Assembly: GCA_016933025.1 (NCBI GenBank) | Contig: JAFGBT010000053.1 | Span: 1-64,000, forward strand | Length of the DNA: 64,000 nucleotides | Direction of reading: 5' to 3' | DNA from: Spirochaetota bacterium | GTDB taxonomy: Bacteria; Spirochaetota; UBA4802; UBA5550 | In this document: one piece after another, positions 16,748 to 25,772 of the stretch | Position numbering within the stretch: the stretch's first letter is position 1 | Layout: each line of letters opens with the position of its first letter | The notes under the pieces: model-generated | What the model was told of the DNA's origin: nothing | The model's database searches: none | What the model saw: only the letters and a program-made list of their open reading frames with translations | Translations under genes and position numbers: made by a program

Positions 16748-17362
16748 ATGAAACCAGAACAACTGCAACAGTGGAAAAAACCCCTCCTGCTTGCCTTTTG
16801 CGCGGGCGTCTGCGTCATAGGTCCCCTCGATTTTTACCATGCATGGCTTGGCGTGGAGCGCTATTTCATCCGGCACTTCACGGTCACGGAAGTTAAATGG
16901 CCGGTGTTCCTGCCTCTGCAGATGGGGCTTGCCGGCGCGGCTGCTCTCGTGTTATGGGCGCTCTTCCGGATGTACGTGGTCGACGAGTTCCTCGGCGAGG
17001 AGCGGGAGTCGCGCGTCAACGACCGGGTCACGGCGATCATCTGCGTGGTGATGGTTGCCGGCGCCTACCTCGCCTCCGCCGCGCTCATGGGCGACACTGT
17101 CAGGCAGACCGGGTTCTTCTTCACCCTCTACACGGCGTCGCTCCTCTTCGTGCTCCTGACCATGTCCGGCCAGCACGCCGCCGCGTTCGTGGTGGTCGCC
17201 TTTGCGGGCACCATCATCGAGACGCTCCTCCTCGCGCCGGCGGTCGGGTACTACGAGTTCGAGCACCGGGAGCTGTTCGGCCGCGTGCCCGCCTGGCTCC
17301 CCCTCGCGTACGGGTGGGCCGGGATTTTTCTCCATCGCATTTCATGGAAGATACAAAGGTGA
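16748..17362 (+). CDS. Unknown six-segment membrane protein
   Basis: A 204-residue integral membrane protein with about six hydrophobic segments (for example LLLAFCAGVCVIGPLDF, MGLAGAAALVLWALF, AAAFVVVAFAGTIIETLLLAP and WLPLAYGWAGIFLH). A GAGG motif upstream supports the ATG. A conserved-looking ending with E, YYEFEHRELFG and LPLAYGWAG suggests a polar pocket in the membrane, but I do not recognise the family. It is followed after three bases by a Cys-rich protein gene, so the two are probably co-transcribed. Confidence 0.72.
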   Translation: MKPEQLQQWKKPLLLAFCAGVCVIGPLDFYHAWLGVERYFIRHFTVTEVKWPVFLPLQMGLAGAAALVLWALFRMYVVDEFLGEERESRVNDRVTAIICVVMVAGAYLASAALMGDTVRQTGFFFTLYTASLLFVLLTMSGQHAAAFVVVAFAGTIIETLLLAPAVGYYEFEHRELFGRVPAWLPLAYGWAGIFLHRISWKIQR

Positions 17363-17365
17363 GGC

Positions 17366-17986
17366 GTGGCCGACCGCGTCAACATCTGCCGGCCGGGGTA
17401 CGGGGCTTCGTGCGCACTCTGCTGCGGGAGCCATAACTACCGGGGCTCGGGCGCGGAGGTAGGAGAGCTTTTCGCCCGCCGCGCCGAGGTCCTCGCGGGC
17501 TTCAGCCGCAGTTATATTACGGGCAGGATAGCGGCGAGCCGCAGCGCCATGACCGGTTCATATTACTACAGCGCGGAGGGCGAGCCCTTCGCGCTTTCGA
17601 TGCCGGCGATCTTCGAGGACTGTCCCCGGTGCCATTTCGTAGGGTACGTTGACGACGACCGGCACGTCGGGTGCATCCTCTACCCGCACGACCGCCCGGC
17701 CGATCTGCGCCACGACTGCTTCCAGAGCTACCCGGGCAAGGTCTTCACCTGCTCGGCGAGCGAAGAGCTCGCCGACCGCGAGATCCTGTACGCGGCGCGG
17801 CTGGCGCGAGACTGGTTCTACTACAGCCTGCTGATCCACGCGCCGGAGCGGCTCCGCGCGGTGATGAAAGAGCACCCGGACCCGGGAATGATTCCGGACG
17901 ACGAGCTCGACGCGCTCAGGCGCGAGCTGGACGGGCGCGTGTCTGCCGACTGCTCCCTTCACTCCATACATACGTATTTTTATTAA
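17366..17986 (+). CDS. Unknown cysteine-rich protein
   Basis: A 206-residue soluble protein starting at GTG, directly behind AAAGGTGA and three bases after the preceding stop. Cysteines are clustered: CX7CXXCC near the N-terminus, CPRC and a Gly-Cys in the middle (DCPRCHF, HVGCILYP) and further ones at HDCF and FTC. The pattern is reminiscent of YkgJ-like zinc or iron-sulfur binding families, but no close match is recognised. It may be a metal-binding partner of the upstream membrane protein. Confidence 0.65.
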   Translation: MADRVNICRPGYGASCALCCGSHNYRGSGAEVGELFARRAEVLAGFSRSYITGRIAASRSAMTGSYYYSAEGEPFALSMPAIFEDCPRCHFVGYVDDDRHVGCILYPHDRPADLRHDCFQSYPGKVFTCSASEELADREILYAARLARDWFYYSLLIHAPERLRAVMKEHPDPGMIPDDELDALRRELDGRVSADCSLHSIHTYFY

Positions 17987-18025
17987 GATTCCAGTATGAT
18001 TATCTGCCAATTGTTATCGCGAGCG

Positions 18026-18049
18026 CACCCTTCGACTACGCTCAGGGTG
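18026..18049. repeat. Short CACCCT...AGGGTG hairpin repeat
   Basis: CACCCT and AGGGTG enclose TTCGACTACGCTC-type sequence. The same motif style (CGACTACGCTC) recurs near 55130. It lies between convergent genes and may belong to the dispersed repeat family seen at 54.9 and 63.3 kb. Confidence 0.4.
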
Positions 18050-18109
18050 ACATTCCTTCGGCAAAAGAAGGGCCCTTTCATAAGGATATTTTCAAGACCG
18101 CAGGATTTA

Positions 18110-20308
18110 TCATTTCGTCTTGAAATACTCGATGCTCGCCTTGAGCGTTTCCGCCATCTGCTCGATTCCCTTCAGGTTCGCCGTCATCTGCTCCGTTCCC
18201 GCGGCGATTGACTGAGTGAGCTCGTTGATCTTCGTTATCGATTTCACGATCTCTTCCATGGCGATCTTCTGCTCGTCGGTCGCGATCCGTATCTGATCGG
18301 AGCGCTTCTGTGCCGCGTCGCCCTCGGTGCTGACGGAATTTTTTATCGCGACCTGGCCTTTTATGTTCTCCGTGAGGGTTCCCATCCTGCTGGTGATGGT
18401 GGTGACGCCCTCGATGATGGCCCCGATATTGTGCGCCGCGTACCCGATATTCGACATTCCGTTCTGGATCTGCTCGGTGTTGGTCTTGATCAGCCGGTCG
18501 ATGTCCTTGATACTCGTGGCGGTCTGGTCGGCGAGCTTCGATATCTCGTCGGCGACCACGGCGAAGCCGCGCCCGGCGTCCCCGGCGCGCGCGGCCTCGA
18601 TGGCGGCGTTGAGAGCGAGGAGGTTGATCCGCTCCGATATGTCGTTGATGATCTTGATGATCCCCATCATTTCGTCCGAGCTTTGGATGATCAGGGTCAT
18701 GGCGTTGTTCATTCCGGTCAGCGACTGCTCGCCCTCGCGCGCCTTCTCGGAAATCCTGTCCGACACGTCAGCCGTTTCCCGGATCATCGACGAGGTCTCG
18801 TTGATGCTCCGGTCGAGGTCCTTGATCTGCGAGAGGAGCTGGGTTATTCCCTCGAACTGGTGCTTCGCGTCCGTCGCGATTTTTTCGACGCCCGCCGAGA
18901 CCTCCTCGGCCGTGGCGGTCACCTCCTCCGCCGTCGCCGCCTGGCTCTGCGCGTTGGTCGAAAAGGACTCGGAGGTGGCGGTCATCTCGAGCGAGGCGCT
19001 CGCGAGGTCGCCCGAAACGCCCTGCGTGTTCGCGACGATCGACCTGAGGTCGGCGAGGAAGCCGTCCATGGTAAGCAGCATGTTCCCCGCTTCGTCGGTG
19101 GAATAGCTGACGACCGTCTGGTGGAGGTTGCCCCGGCCCGTCTCCTCTATGACCGTGCGGCACTCCTCGACCGGGGCCAGCCGGGAGGCTACCAGCCGGT
19201 AGATTCCGAACCCTATCAGTGAAAGCGATCCGAGCGTGAACGCCAGCATGAAGAGCGCCATGCTCTTCCCGGCACGGTCTATCTCGGAGCGGGGCGTCAT
19301 GTACGCGACACGGAACCCGCGGGCCTCGTCGATCGCGCAGCAGGCGACTGTCGCACCGGCCCGGTCCCCTTCGCTGAATTCGAAACAATCGTCTCCTGAC
19401 GAGAGGATTCGTTTGCCCCACTCGAATTCCGATGCCATGCGGGAAACGAACTTCTCGTTGGGATGAACGATGATGGTCCCTTCACGGTCGACCAGGACCG
19501 CGAACCTGCCGTTGCGCCGGACCTCGGCCAGTGCGCCGGCGAGCACGGATCGGACGAGCTCCGGGTCATCCTCGCCGGCAACGTATATCGACGCGGCCCT
19601 GTTGCTGATCAACAGCGCCGCGGTCCTCATGTCGGCAAGCCGTTCCTGGCGGGTCGTATCGTTCATGATGGTGAAGGCTATGGGGACCATCAGCCCGCAG
19701 AACGCGGCCACGAAGGCGATGACCACCAGGGAGAGCCACGTGCTCATGCGCGTCTTAATCGCATCCTCGCCCTCCGCCTTTCGCGAGAAGATGCCGGTGC
19801 GCGCGATTTTCCTTGTGATGTACTCGATCGACAGGTAATAGATGCCGGGCATCGCTGTGGCGTCTATGAAAAAGAGGGAGATGATGATAACGAGCGCCTT
19901 GAGCGACGGGTTGAAGAAGAAGTAGACGATTGAAACGCCGACCGGCATCAGAAAGCACCATGACAGGAACGCCTCCTTGCAGCGCTGTCGGGACATGATG
20001 AAAAACGCCCTTTTTGCCTGTGAAAACTCGTCGTCGCTCACCCCCCGTGATTCCAGCACCGCCTTGAAATAGTTGAGAATCGGGTTAAAGAGCTTGCGGT
20101 AGCTGATAACGGTCACGCCGAGGGCAACGCAGATGAGGAGCGAGATGGATACGGCGTAGATGACGGCCTGAATTCCGCTGATATCGACCAGCAGGAATGA
20201 AAAAATCGCGGTAAACGGGACCACGAATGCGAAGGTGACGAAGTCGGTGGCCAGGAAGACCCTGCGGGGCAGGCCGAGAAGTAGGTTGCGATCGTATTGT
20301 CCGGTCAT
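18110..20308 (-). CDS. Methyl-accepting chemotaxis protein
   Basis: A 732-residue receptor. Four or five membrane segments occupy roughly residues 15-180, another lies near 195-220, then an extracytoplasmic sensor region (about 225-345) and a further membrane segment near 355, giving more segments than the usual two. The signalling domain contains the invariant hairpin tip (INLLALNAAIEAARAG, GRGFAVVADEISKLA). The start was set at the second ATG because GAGGTG lies just before it. It would control CheA and hence flagellar motors. No other che gene is nearby. Confidence 0.92.
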   Translation of the reverse strand: MTGQYDRNLLLGLPRRVFLATDFVTFAFVVPFTAIFSFLLVDISGIQAVIYAVSISLLICVALGVTVISYRKLFNPILNYFKAVLESRGVSDDEFSQAKRAFFIMSRQRCKEAFLSWCFLMPVGVSIVYFFFNPSLKALVIIISLFFIDATAMPGIYYLSIEYITRKIARTGIFSRKAEGEDAIKTRMSTWLSLVVIAFVAAFCGLMVPIAFTIMNDTTRQERLADMRTAALLISNRAASIYVAGEDDPELVRSVLAGALAEVRRNGRFAVLVDREGTIIVHPNEKFVSRMASEFEWGKRILSSGDDCFEFSEGDRAGATVACCAIDEARGFRVAYMTPRSEIDRAGKSMALFMLAFTLGSLSLIGFGIYRLVASRLAPVEECRTVIEETGRGNLHQTVVSYSTDEAGNMLLTMDGFLADLRSIVANTQGVSGDLASASLEMTATSESFSTNAQSQAATAEEVTATAEEVSAGVEKIATDAKHQFEGITQLLSQIKDLDRSINETSSMIRETADVSDRISEKAREGEQSLTGMNNAMTLIIQSSDEMMGIIKIINDISERINLLALNAAIEAARAGDAGRGFAVVADEISKLADQTATSIKDIDRLIKTNTEQIQNGMSNIGYAAHNIGAIIEGVTTITSRMGTLTENIKGQVAIKNSVSTEGDAAQKRSDQIRIATDEQKIAMEEIVKSITKINELTQSIAAGTEQMTANLKGIEQMAETLKASIEYFKTK

Positions 20309-20483
20309 AGGCACCTCGGTCATAGGGCATCGATATTCGATTACACGGAGAGCTATTATAGGGGATGTTCGGCCCTCTTGTCAATAACATTACCCGCTTC
20401 CGCGGGGTTCTGGTATCGAAATAATCTTGACTTCCCCCCTGCCGGGGCCGTTATTCGTTATATCCTACAGAGGCGGCACGCAT

Positions 20484-21215
20484 ATGGCAAAACCCGAACT
20501 TAAGCTCCAGACCACCACGCTCTGGGACTACCCGTCCCAGCAGTACAGCCGGAAGCTCGAGGAGGGCCACAGGGACTTCGAGGGCGCGACCCCGGCCTAC
20601 ATCATCTGGAACCTCCTCCGGAGATACACAAAGCCGAAAGACCTGATCGTCGACCCGATGGCCGGCAGCGGCACCACGCTCGACGTCGCGCGGGAGCTCG
20701 GCCGCCGTGCCCTCGGGTACGACATCGCCCCGCCGCGGAAGGACGTGTTCAGGGCGGACGCCCGCGCCCTGCCGCTCGAGGACGGCAAGGCGGATTTCGT
20801 GTTCGTCGATCCGCCGTATTCCACGCATATCAAGTACAGCGGCCTGCCCGAGTGCATCGGCGAGCTGTCCGCGCGCGGCGAGGAGTACTTCGATGCCATG
20901 CGACAGGCGATCCGCGAGATTGACCGAATACTGAGGCCCGGGCGCCACATGGCCCTCTACGTGTCCGACTCGTTCGAGAAGGGGAAGCCCTTCGTGCCGA
21001 TCGGCTTCAGGCTCTTCGCGATGTTGCAGGAATATTTCACTCCGGTCGACGTCATCGCGGTGAAGCGCTACAACGTGAAGCTCAAAAAGGGGAACTGGCA
21101 CGCTGCCGCCGTTGAGCACAATTATTTCCTGCGCGGCTTCAACTACCTGTTCATCATGAAGAAGGAGAAACCCTCCGCCAGAGGAAATAGACCGGCACGC
21201 CCATCATCACGATGA
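20484..21215 (+). CDS. Orphan DNA methyltransferase (N4/N6 type)
   Basis: A 243-residue amino-methyltransferase. SAM-binding motif I is DPMAGSGTTLDVA and the catalytic motif IV is VDPPYS, in the order motif I then IV; an N-terminal LWDYPSQQY stretch is typical of this short subfamily. The start at 20484 follows GAGGCGG. No restriction endonuclease gene adjoins it, so it is an orphan that could act in regulation or be a relic. Its last 20 codons overlap the opposite-strand remnant of a permease gene, so the C-terminal tail may not be functionally constrained. Confidence 0.8.
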   Translation: MAKPELKLQTTTLWDYPSQQYSRKLEEGHRDFEGATPAYIIWNLLRRYTKPKDLIVDPMAGSGTTLDVARELGRRALGYDIAPPRKDVFRADARALPLEDGKADFVFVDPPYSTHIKYSGLPECIGELSARGEEYFDAMRQAIREIDRILRPGRHMALYVSDSFEKGKPFVPIGFRLFAMLQEYFTPVDVIAVKRYNVKLKKGNWHAAAVEHNYFLRGFNYLFIMKKEKPSARGNRPARPSSR

Positions 21216-21346
21216 TAAGACCCGATCACGATCATGGTGGAGTCGAAGAGCCCCATCTCCCGCCTGAACCCGGTTTCGCTCCCGGCGTTTTCGCTACCTG
21301 TTGATTGATTCACTGATTTCATGGACCACGCTCTGTTCCGTGTCAC
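21154..21346 (-). pseudogene. APC amino-acid permease remnant, internally deleted
   Basis: On the minus strand, the beginning of an APC-family permease (GFRREMGLFDSTMIVIG) is read from 21346 down to about 21221. There the frame shifts and continues with LIIVMMGVPVYFLWRR and a stop at 21154-21156, which looks like the C-terminal end of the same kind of permease. About 400 residues of membrane-spanning core are therefore missing. The junction is near 21220. It overlaps the 3' end of the methylase gene convergently. Confidence 0.7.
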
Positions 21347-21595
21347 GGATACTGCGCCGCTGGCGCGGCGAACCCAGCCCGCCGGTTAAGGCATATACCG
21401 GCGGTAAATGTATATCAAACATGATTTTAACGCAGGATGAGTCGTGGGGTTGAGCGCAAGAGGCTGTCCCAGTAGTCTTGTGCGACGCCCCCAGGAGGGG
21501 GCTTCTCAGCTGTTGATGATTTGTTAAGTCTCCTATTGCGGGCTTGTGGGTTGTGAAACACCCCTGTCCAGAACTTTTTGCTTGCCAGGGATATC
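21347..21595. other. Gene-free stretch with insertion-element debris
   Basis: No credible gene. It holds a hairpin (CCGCCGGT at 21379-21386 with ACCGGCGG at 21397-21404), a GAGGCTGTCCCAGTAGTC stretch near 21460-21480 that resembles insertion-sequence ends, and the second copy of the 28-bp repeat (21563-21590). The last six bases run into the stop codon of the acyl-CoA synthetase. Confidence 0.5.
21563..21590. repeat. 28-bp repeat, copy B
   Basis: Identical to 1357-1384 in the same orientation. Five bases separate it from the stop codon of the downstream minus-strand gene. Both copies border damaged sequence (a truncated CMD gene here far upstream, a deleted permease next to this one), consistent with a mobile-element end. 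Confidence 0.7.
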
Positions 21596-23425
21596 CTATT
21601 CCCGGTACAGGTCCGTCAGCCGGTCGCCGTATTTCCTCATAACCTCGCCGCGGATGACCTTGAGGGTCTGGGTGAGCATGCCGTTTTCCAGGGTGAAGTC
21701 CTGGTTGATGATGATATATTTTTTCGGTATCTCATAGGGCGCGAAGGATTTTTTCAGGTGGTCATTGACTTCCTTGATTAGGAAGTCCCTGAATTCAGGA
21801 TCGCTTATTGTTTTACCGGTGGCAGCACCGCCCCATTTCGCGGTCAGATGGTCCTTGCTGATTGTATCGAAGTCCGGGACGATGATCGCCACGTTGTAGT
21901 CCTTCCCATCCCCGAAGACGAAGGCGTTGGCGACGTGCGGCACCAGCTTCATGTCTATCTCGATCGATTCCGGGTGGACGTATTTCCCGTTCGAAAGCTT
22001 GTACTCGTCCTTGTACCGGCCGGTCACGTACAGGTATCCCTCGTCGTCGAAGCGGCCCAGGTCACCGGTCCGTATGCCGGGGAAGCCGTTCCACCGGTCG
22101 GGCAGCATGATGGCGGCCGTCTGCTCCGGCTTGTTCAGGTAGCCCATCATCACATGGGCCCCGTACACCAGAATCTCTCCGTCGGGCGACCCGGCGCCGA
22201 CGCGGGACCGGTCGAGCTTCACGTGCATGTCGAACACCGGCTTGCCCACGCTGCCGATCTTGTTTCCCGTGACCGGCGAGTTCATGGTGATGGCAGGCGA
22301 GGTCTCGGAAAGCCCGTAGCAGTCGAATATGTCGATGCCGATGTCTTTGAAGAACAGGGCGATATCCTGGTTCATCACCGCGCTTGCGGTCAGGGAGCCC
22401 CTGAGCCTGCCGCCGAAGCGCGCCCGTATTTTGGAGAAGACCAGCCTGTCGAGCATCTTCAGCTTGAGGCTTTTCTTTCCGTCGCGGCACTGCCTTGCCT
22501 CCGCGCAGGCGGCGTCGAAGAGCTTCTTCTTGATGCCGCCCTCTTCCTCCATCAGGAGGTGGATGCCGTTGTAGATCTTGTTGAACACCCGCGGCACGCT
22601 CATCAGATGGGTGGGCCTGACAGCTAAAAAGTCTCCGGTAAGGGTGTCCAGGGACTCCATGATCCCTATCGAGCCGCCGAACTGGAGGAAGTTGTGCAGC
22701 TCCGCGCTGATGGCGTACGAGTGCGCCCAGGGAAGGATGGAGAGCGCGACCGACGTTTCGTTCAGCTCCGGATAGATTCGGTAGCCGGACTGGGAGCAGT
22801 GGGTGAGGTTGCCGTGGGTCAGGATGACCCCCTTGGGGTCGCCGGTCGTGCCTGAGGTGTAGATAATCACCGCGACCTCGCTCCAGTGCGGTTTGTACGA
22901 GGGGACCGGATGTGCCTTCCCCGACTCCTCAAGGGCGTTGAGCGATTTTCCGCCCTCGCCGTAAACGGTGAATATCTCTTTCAGGTCCGGGCAATCCTTG
23001 GCGAATTCCTTCACCTTGTCGAGGATACCGGCGTTCCGCACGAACAGGAACTTCACGGCGCTGTCTTGAATCATGTACCGCCATTTTTTAACGAGCTCCT
23101 TTTCGTACATCGGCATAAAGCGGCAGCCGAGGCCATGGGCGGCGTTTTCAATCACGAACCATTCGATCGAGTTGCTCAGGATGACGCCCACGGTCTCCCC
23201 CTTCTGCAGGCCGAGCGAGGCGAGCGCGCCCCTGAGGTTGTCGATGCGTGCCGCGAGCTCTTTATAGGTCGTCCAGACGTACTGCTTTGTCGAGGTGTCT
23301 TTCTGGCCTATTGCCGGCCGGTCGGCCCATTTCGCCGCGCTCTCCTCGAAAAGCTCCACAAGGTTGCGGGGATGAAGATAATATTTGTCCAGCTGGGCAA
23401 TCTCTTCCTTCGTGAATTGTATCAT
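21596..23425 (-). CDS. Long-chain acyl-CoA synthetase (AMP-forming)
   Basis: A 609-residue ANL-superfamily ligase. Motifs: VAVIIYTSGTTGDPKGVILTH (P-loop-like A3), DCYGLSETSPAITMN (A5), RTGDLGRFDDEGYLYVTGRYKDEYKLSNG (A7-A8), and a C-terminal region with the lysine in NGMLTQTLKVIR. The layout matches FadD/FadD15-like long-chain enzymes, which activate fatty acids to acyl-CoA at the membrane. The start at 23425 follows GGAGGAGG; a further 17 codons upstream are open but unlikely. The immediate upstream gap contains no partner. Confidence 0.9.
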   Translation of the reverse strand: MIQFTKEEIAQLDKYYLHPRNLVELFEESAAKWADRPAIGQKDTSTKQYVWTTYKELAARIDNLRGALASLGLQKGETVGVILSNSIEWFVIENAAHGLGCRFMPMYEKELVKKWRYMIQDSAVKFLFVRNAGILDKVKEFAKDCPDLKEIFTVYGEGGKSLNALEESGKAHPVPSYKPHWSEVAVIIYTSGTTGDPKGVILTHGNLTHCSQSGYRIYPELNETSVALSILPWAHSYAISAELHNFLQFGGSIGIMESLDTLTGDFLAVRPTHLMSVPRVFNKIYNGIHLLMEEEGGIKKKLFDAACAEARQCRDGKKSLKLKMLDRLVFSKIRARFGGRLRGSLTASAVMNQDIALFFKDIGIDIFDCYGLSETSPAITMNSPVTGNKIGSVGKPVFDMHVKLDRSRVGAGSPDGEILVYGAHVMMGYLNKPEQTAAIMLPDRWNGFPGIRTGDLGRFDDEGYLYVTGRYKDEYKLSNGKYVHPESIEIDMKLVPHVANAFVFGDGKDYNVAIIVPDFDTISKDHLTAKWGGAATGKTISDPEFRDFLIKEVNDHLKKSFAPYEIPKKYIIINQDFTLENGMLTQTLKVIRGEVMRKYGDRLTDLYRE

Positions 23426-23771
23426 GCCGGCCTCCTCCACGGTCCGCAGGTCGCGGCCGTGTCTTCCTGTAATCAATATAGCAATATCGCGCCCGCCCGG
23501 CCATCCCTGATTATTATTAAAACAGGAGAGCGGAATGGGCGGTGCGGATCCGGGCGAAATCGGCCATCATCCTGCGTTTCATCTGCAACGGGGTGATCGG
23601 ATGCCGGGCATTATCGAGCATGCGAAGAGATAGCGGCATCCCCGTCGTGTCACATGTAATTCATGAAAATTGACCGTGAACGAATCGCGATTATTATTTG
23701 ACAGATGGAAACATGTGCGACGTGATTATTGAAACTGCTGTATGTTCGAGATATTTACCGCGAGGTGCGAC
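23426..23771. other. Intergenic gap between divergent genes
   Basis: About 345 bp between divergently transcribed genes, so both promoters should lie here. TTGACA is present at 23698-23703 ahead of the lyase gene but without a well-placed -10. A short minus-strand frame (23517-23636, 39 codons) lacks a ribosome site and is not called as a gene. Nothing else is recognisable. Confidence 0.45.
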
Positions 23772-24740
23772 ATGGCCAGAAAAAAGTCGTCGAAACACGC
23801 CTTCAGCGGGGTGTTCCCGGTGGTTCCCACGCCGCTGCTGGAGGACCAGTCTGTTGATTTCAGGGGCCTGGAGCGGCTTGTGCGCTTCTATATCGCTGAA
23901 GGCTGTCACGGCCTCCTCGTTCTGGGGAGCTACGGCGAGCTGCCCTATTTTACCTTTGACGAGCGGCTGGAGATAATCAGGCGGGCCGCGCGCGCGGCGG
24001 GAGGGAAGATCCCGGTCATAGCATGCCTGGGTTACAGCGGCCTCCGGGAAGCTGCCCTGTTCCTCGAGAAATCGAAGAAGATTTCCGTCGACGGCTATCT
24101 GGCGGTCCTGCCGACATATTTTTCCATCAGGCATGAAGACTGCGTTCAATATTACAACGAGCTCGGCGATCATACAGATCGGCCCGTACTCTACTATCAC
24201 ATCCCCCAGATAACGCGGATATCGCCCTCGCACGCGGAGCTCGCCGAACTCCTGCACCTGGGGCACGTGGTGGGCATCAAAGACAGTTCGATGAATCTCC
24301 CCACATTGAAACGGACCACTTCATTGCGGGACGTGGCGGGCATAGCGTATTTTGCGGGGAGTGGGCTCCTGCTTCTCGAAACGCTCAGGCATGGCGGCGC
24401 GGGCGTCATGTGCCCCATCGCCTCGATATCGCCCCGGACCGTAGTCGGATGCCATAACGCCTATCGCTCCGGGGACTACCGCACGGCGCGGAGGCTTCAG
24501 AACGAAATTTTTTCCTTTTTGCCGGTCCTCAATTCCTTTTCACTGCCGGCAGGGGTCCAGAAATACGGCTTCAAGGTGCTGACGCGCGTCACGATGAGCT
24601 CGATCACGCCGAGACAGGCGGTCATCAAGGAATACCTCCGGCAGGCCGGTTTCCCCATTACCTCCCTGGTACGGTCGCCGCTGCCGCAGATTTCGGAGGC
24701 TGATAAGGCCGCTGTTACCCTGTTCCTGAATAAAAAATAA
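23772..24740 (+). CDS. Dihydrodipicolinate synthase/N-acetylneuraminate lyase family protein
   Basis: A 322-residue class I aldolase-like barrel. The Schiff-base lysine is in VVGIKDSSMN, the tyrosine region is PVLYYHIP, and the substrate loop that reads GTTGE in DapA is GSYGE here. The changed loop and a rather divergent C-terminus argue against true DapA; it is more likely a keto-acid or sugar-acid lyase of the same family. Start at 23772 behind GAGGTG. It stands alone, so the pathway is not shown. Confidence 0.75.
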   Translation: MARKKSSKHAFSGVFPVVPTPLLEDQSVDFRGLERLVRFYIAEGCHGLLVLGSYGELPYFTFDERLEIIRRAARAAGGKIPVIACLGYSGLREAALFLEKSKKISVDGYLAVLPTYFSIRHEDCVQYYNELGDHTDRPVLYYHIPQITRISPSHAELAELLHLGHVVGIKDSSMNLPTLKRTTSLRDVAGIAYFAGSGLLLLETLRHGGAGVMCPIASISPRTVVGCHNAYRSGDYRTARRLQNEIFSFLPVLNSFSLPAGVQKYGFKVLTRVTMSSITPRQAVIKEYLRQAGFPITSLVRSPLPQISEADKAAVTLFLNKK

Positions 24741-24853
24741 GACCCATGACGGTATTGGCCATGCCTGGTGCTTTATTTTTTTCCGCATGAATATCATACG
24801 CATGCCCCCAATATTTTTTCGGAGAATCGGCGGCGATGTGACGGTTGTCCGCC

Positions 24854-25753
24854 TCATGTGAGGATGTTCCCATCAAAGACGACGATTGTCCCCTTTTTCA
24901 TTAGCTTGTCCACGACGGCATAATCGCTGATCGGGTTTCCAAGCAGGTTCACGTACTCAAGCCCGTCGAGCTTTTCGAGGACGCGGATATCGGATATGTT
25001 GTTAAAGCTGATATCCAGCTCTTTCAGGTGGACCAGGCTTTCGAGAGGAGCGATGTTTTCGATCTGGTTGTTCGACAGAAAGAGGTAATACAGGTCCACG
25101 AGCGCGGAGAGGTTCCCTATCTTTTCTATCATGTTGTTCGACAGGTTAAGCTCGTTCAGGTAGATGCACTGCTCGGCCCCTTTCAGGTCCACGATATCGA
25201 AGTCGGAAAGGTCGAGCGCGCCCTCAAGGCTCATGAGGTCCGACTCGGTGATGATCACGTCAAGGCCGCCGGCAAAAAGGTGGTGCAGCGCCTCCATGAA
25301 GCCGTGCTCTTCCTCTCCGAAATCGAGGGCGGATTCCCCGTACCGTTCCATGTCCGCGAGATCCTGTTTGCGGTAACCGAAATCCTCTTCGTCAAACGCG
25401 TACTTCTCATCGGCGTCGATATCGTCATCCGGCGCGGGAGGGGCTGCGGGAATGCTGAAGAAATAGCCGTCATGAAAAGTGCGCAGTGCGGAAAGGTCCC
25501 CCTTTTTGAACAGATCGTCCGCCTGTTTCAGGATGAAGGAGTGCCGATCTGGATGAAATTTCATGACCAGAAGGGAGAAAAGCCTGGCGGTGTGGATGTC
25601 CCCGGCAAGGCCGAGGAAGGGCGTGTACTTTTTAAGATGCGCGAAGTTCCTGCGCTTATAGGCGTCTATAATGTCGACGGTGATCTGCTTCAAATGATCG
25701 AGAGTCAGTTCTTTTTTTATTTTCCGGTAAAGGTCTCGTATAGATGTGGTCAT
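24854..25753 (-). CDS. J-like domain plus leucine-rich-repeat protein
   Basis: A 299-residue soluble protein. Residues about 40-80 contain ARLFSLLVMKFHPDRHSF, with an HPD tripeptide (67-69) placed between two helices as in J-domains. An acidic linker (about 105-150) follows, then four or five leucine-rich repeats (about 190-290; LNELNLSNNMIEKIGNLSAL, LFLSNNQIENIAPLESL, LDISFNNISDI). J-domains stimulate Hsp70; LRRs bind proteins. The first half is too short to be a certain J-domain. It lies 19 bases downstream of the transporter gene and is probably co-transcribed. Confidence 0.7.
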   Translation of the reverse strand: MTTSIRDLYRKIKKELTLDHLKQITVDIIDAYKRRNFAHLKKYTPFLGLAGDIHTARLFSLLVMKFHPDRHSFILKQADDLFKKGDLSALRTFHDGYFFSIPAAPPAPDDDIDADEKYAFDEEDFGYRKQDLADMERYGESALDFGEEEHGFMEALHHLFAGGLDVIITESDLMSLEGALDLSDFDIVDLKGAEQCIYLNELNLSNNMIEKIGNLSALVDLYYLFLSNNQIENIAPLESLVHLKELDISFNNISDIRVLEKLDGLEYVNLLGNPISDYAVVDKLMKKGTIVVFDGNILT

Positions 25754-25772
25754 ATTGATAACGTATCGTACC

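Noticed and set aside
21347..21562. Insertion-sequence end near GAGGCTGTCCCAGTAG
   Set aside because: No partner end or transposase found; kept only as debris and not called as an element.
23517..23636. Short minus-strand frame (39 codons)
   Set aside because: No Shine-Dalgarno, no known homologue, and located in a promoter-bearing gap.
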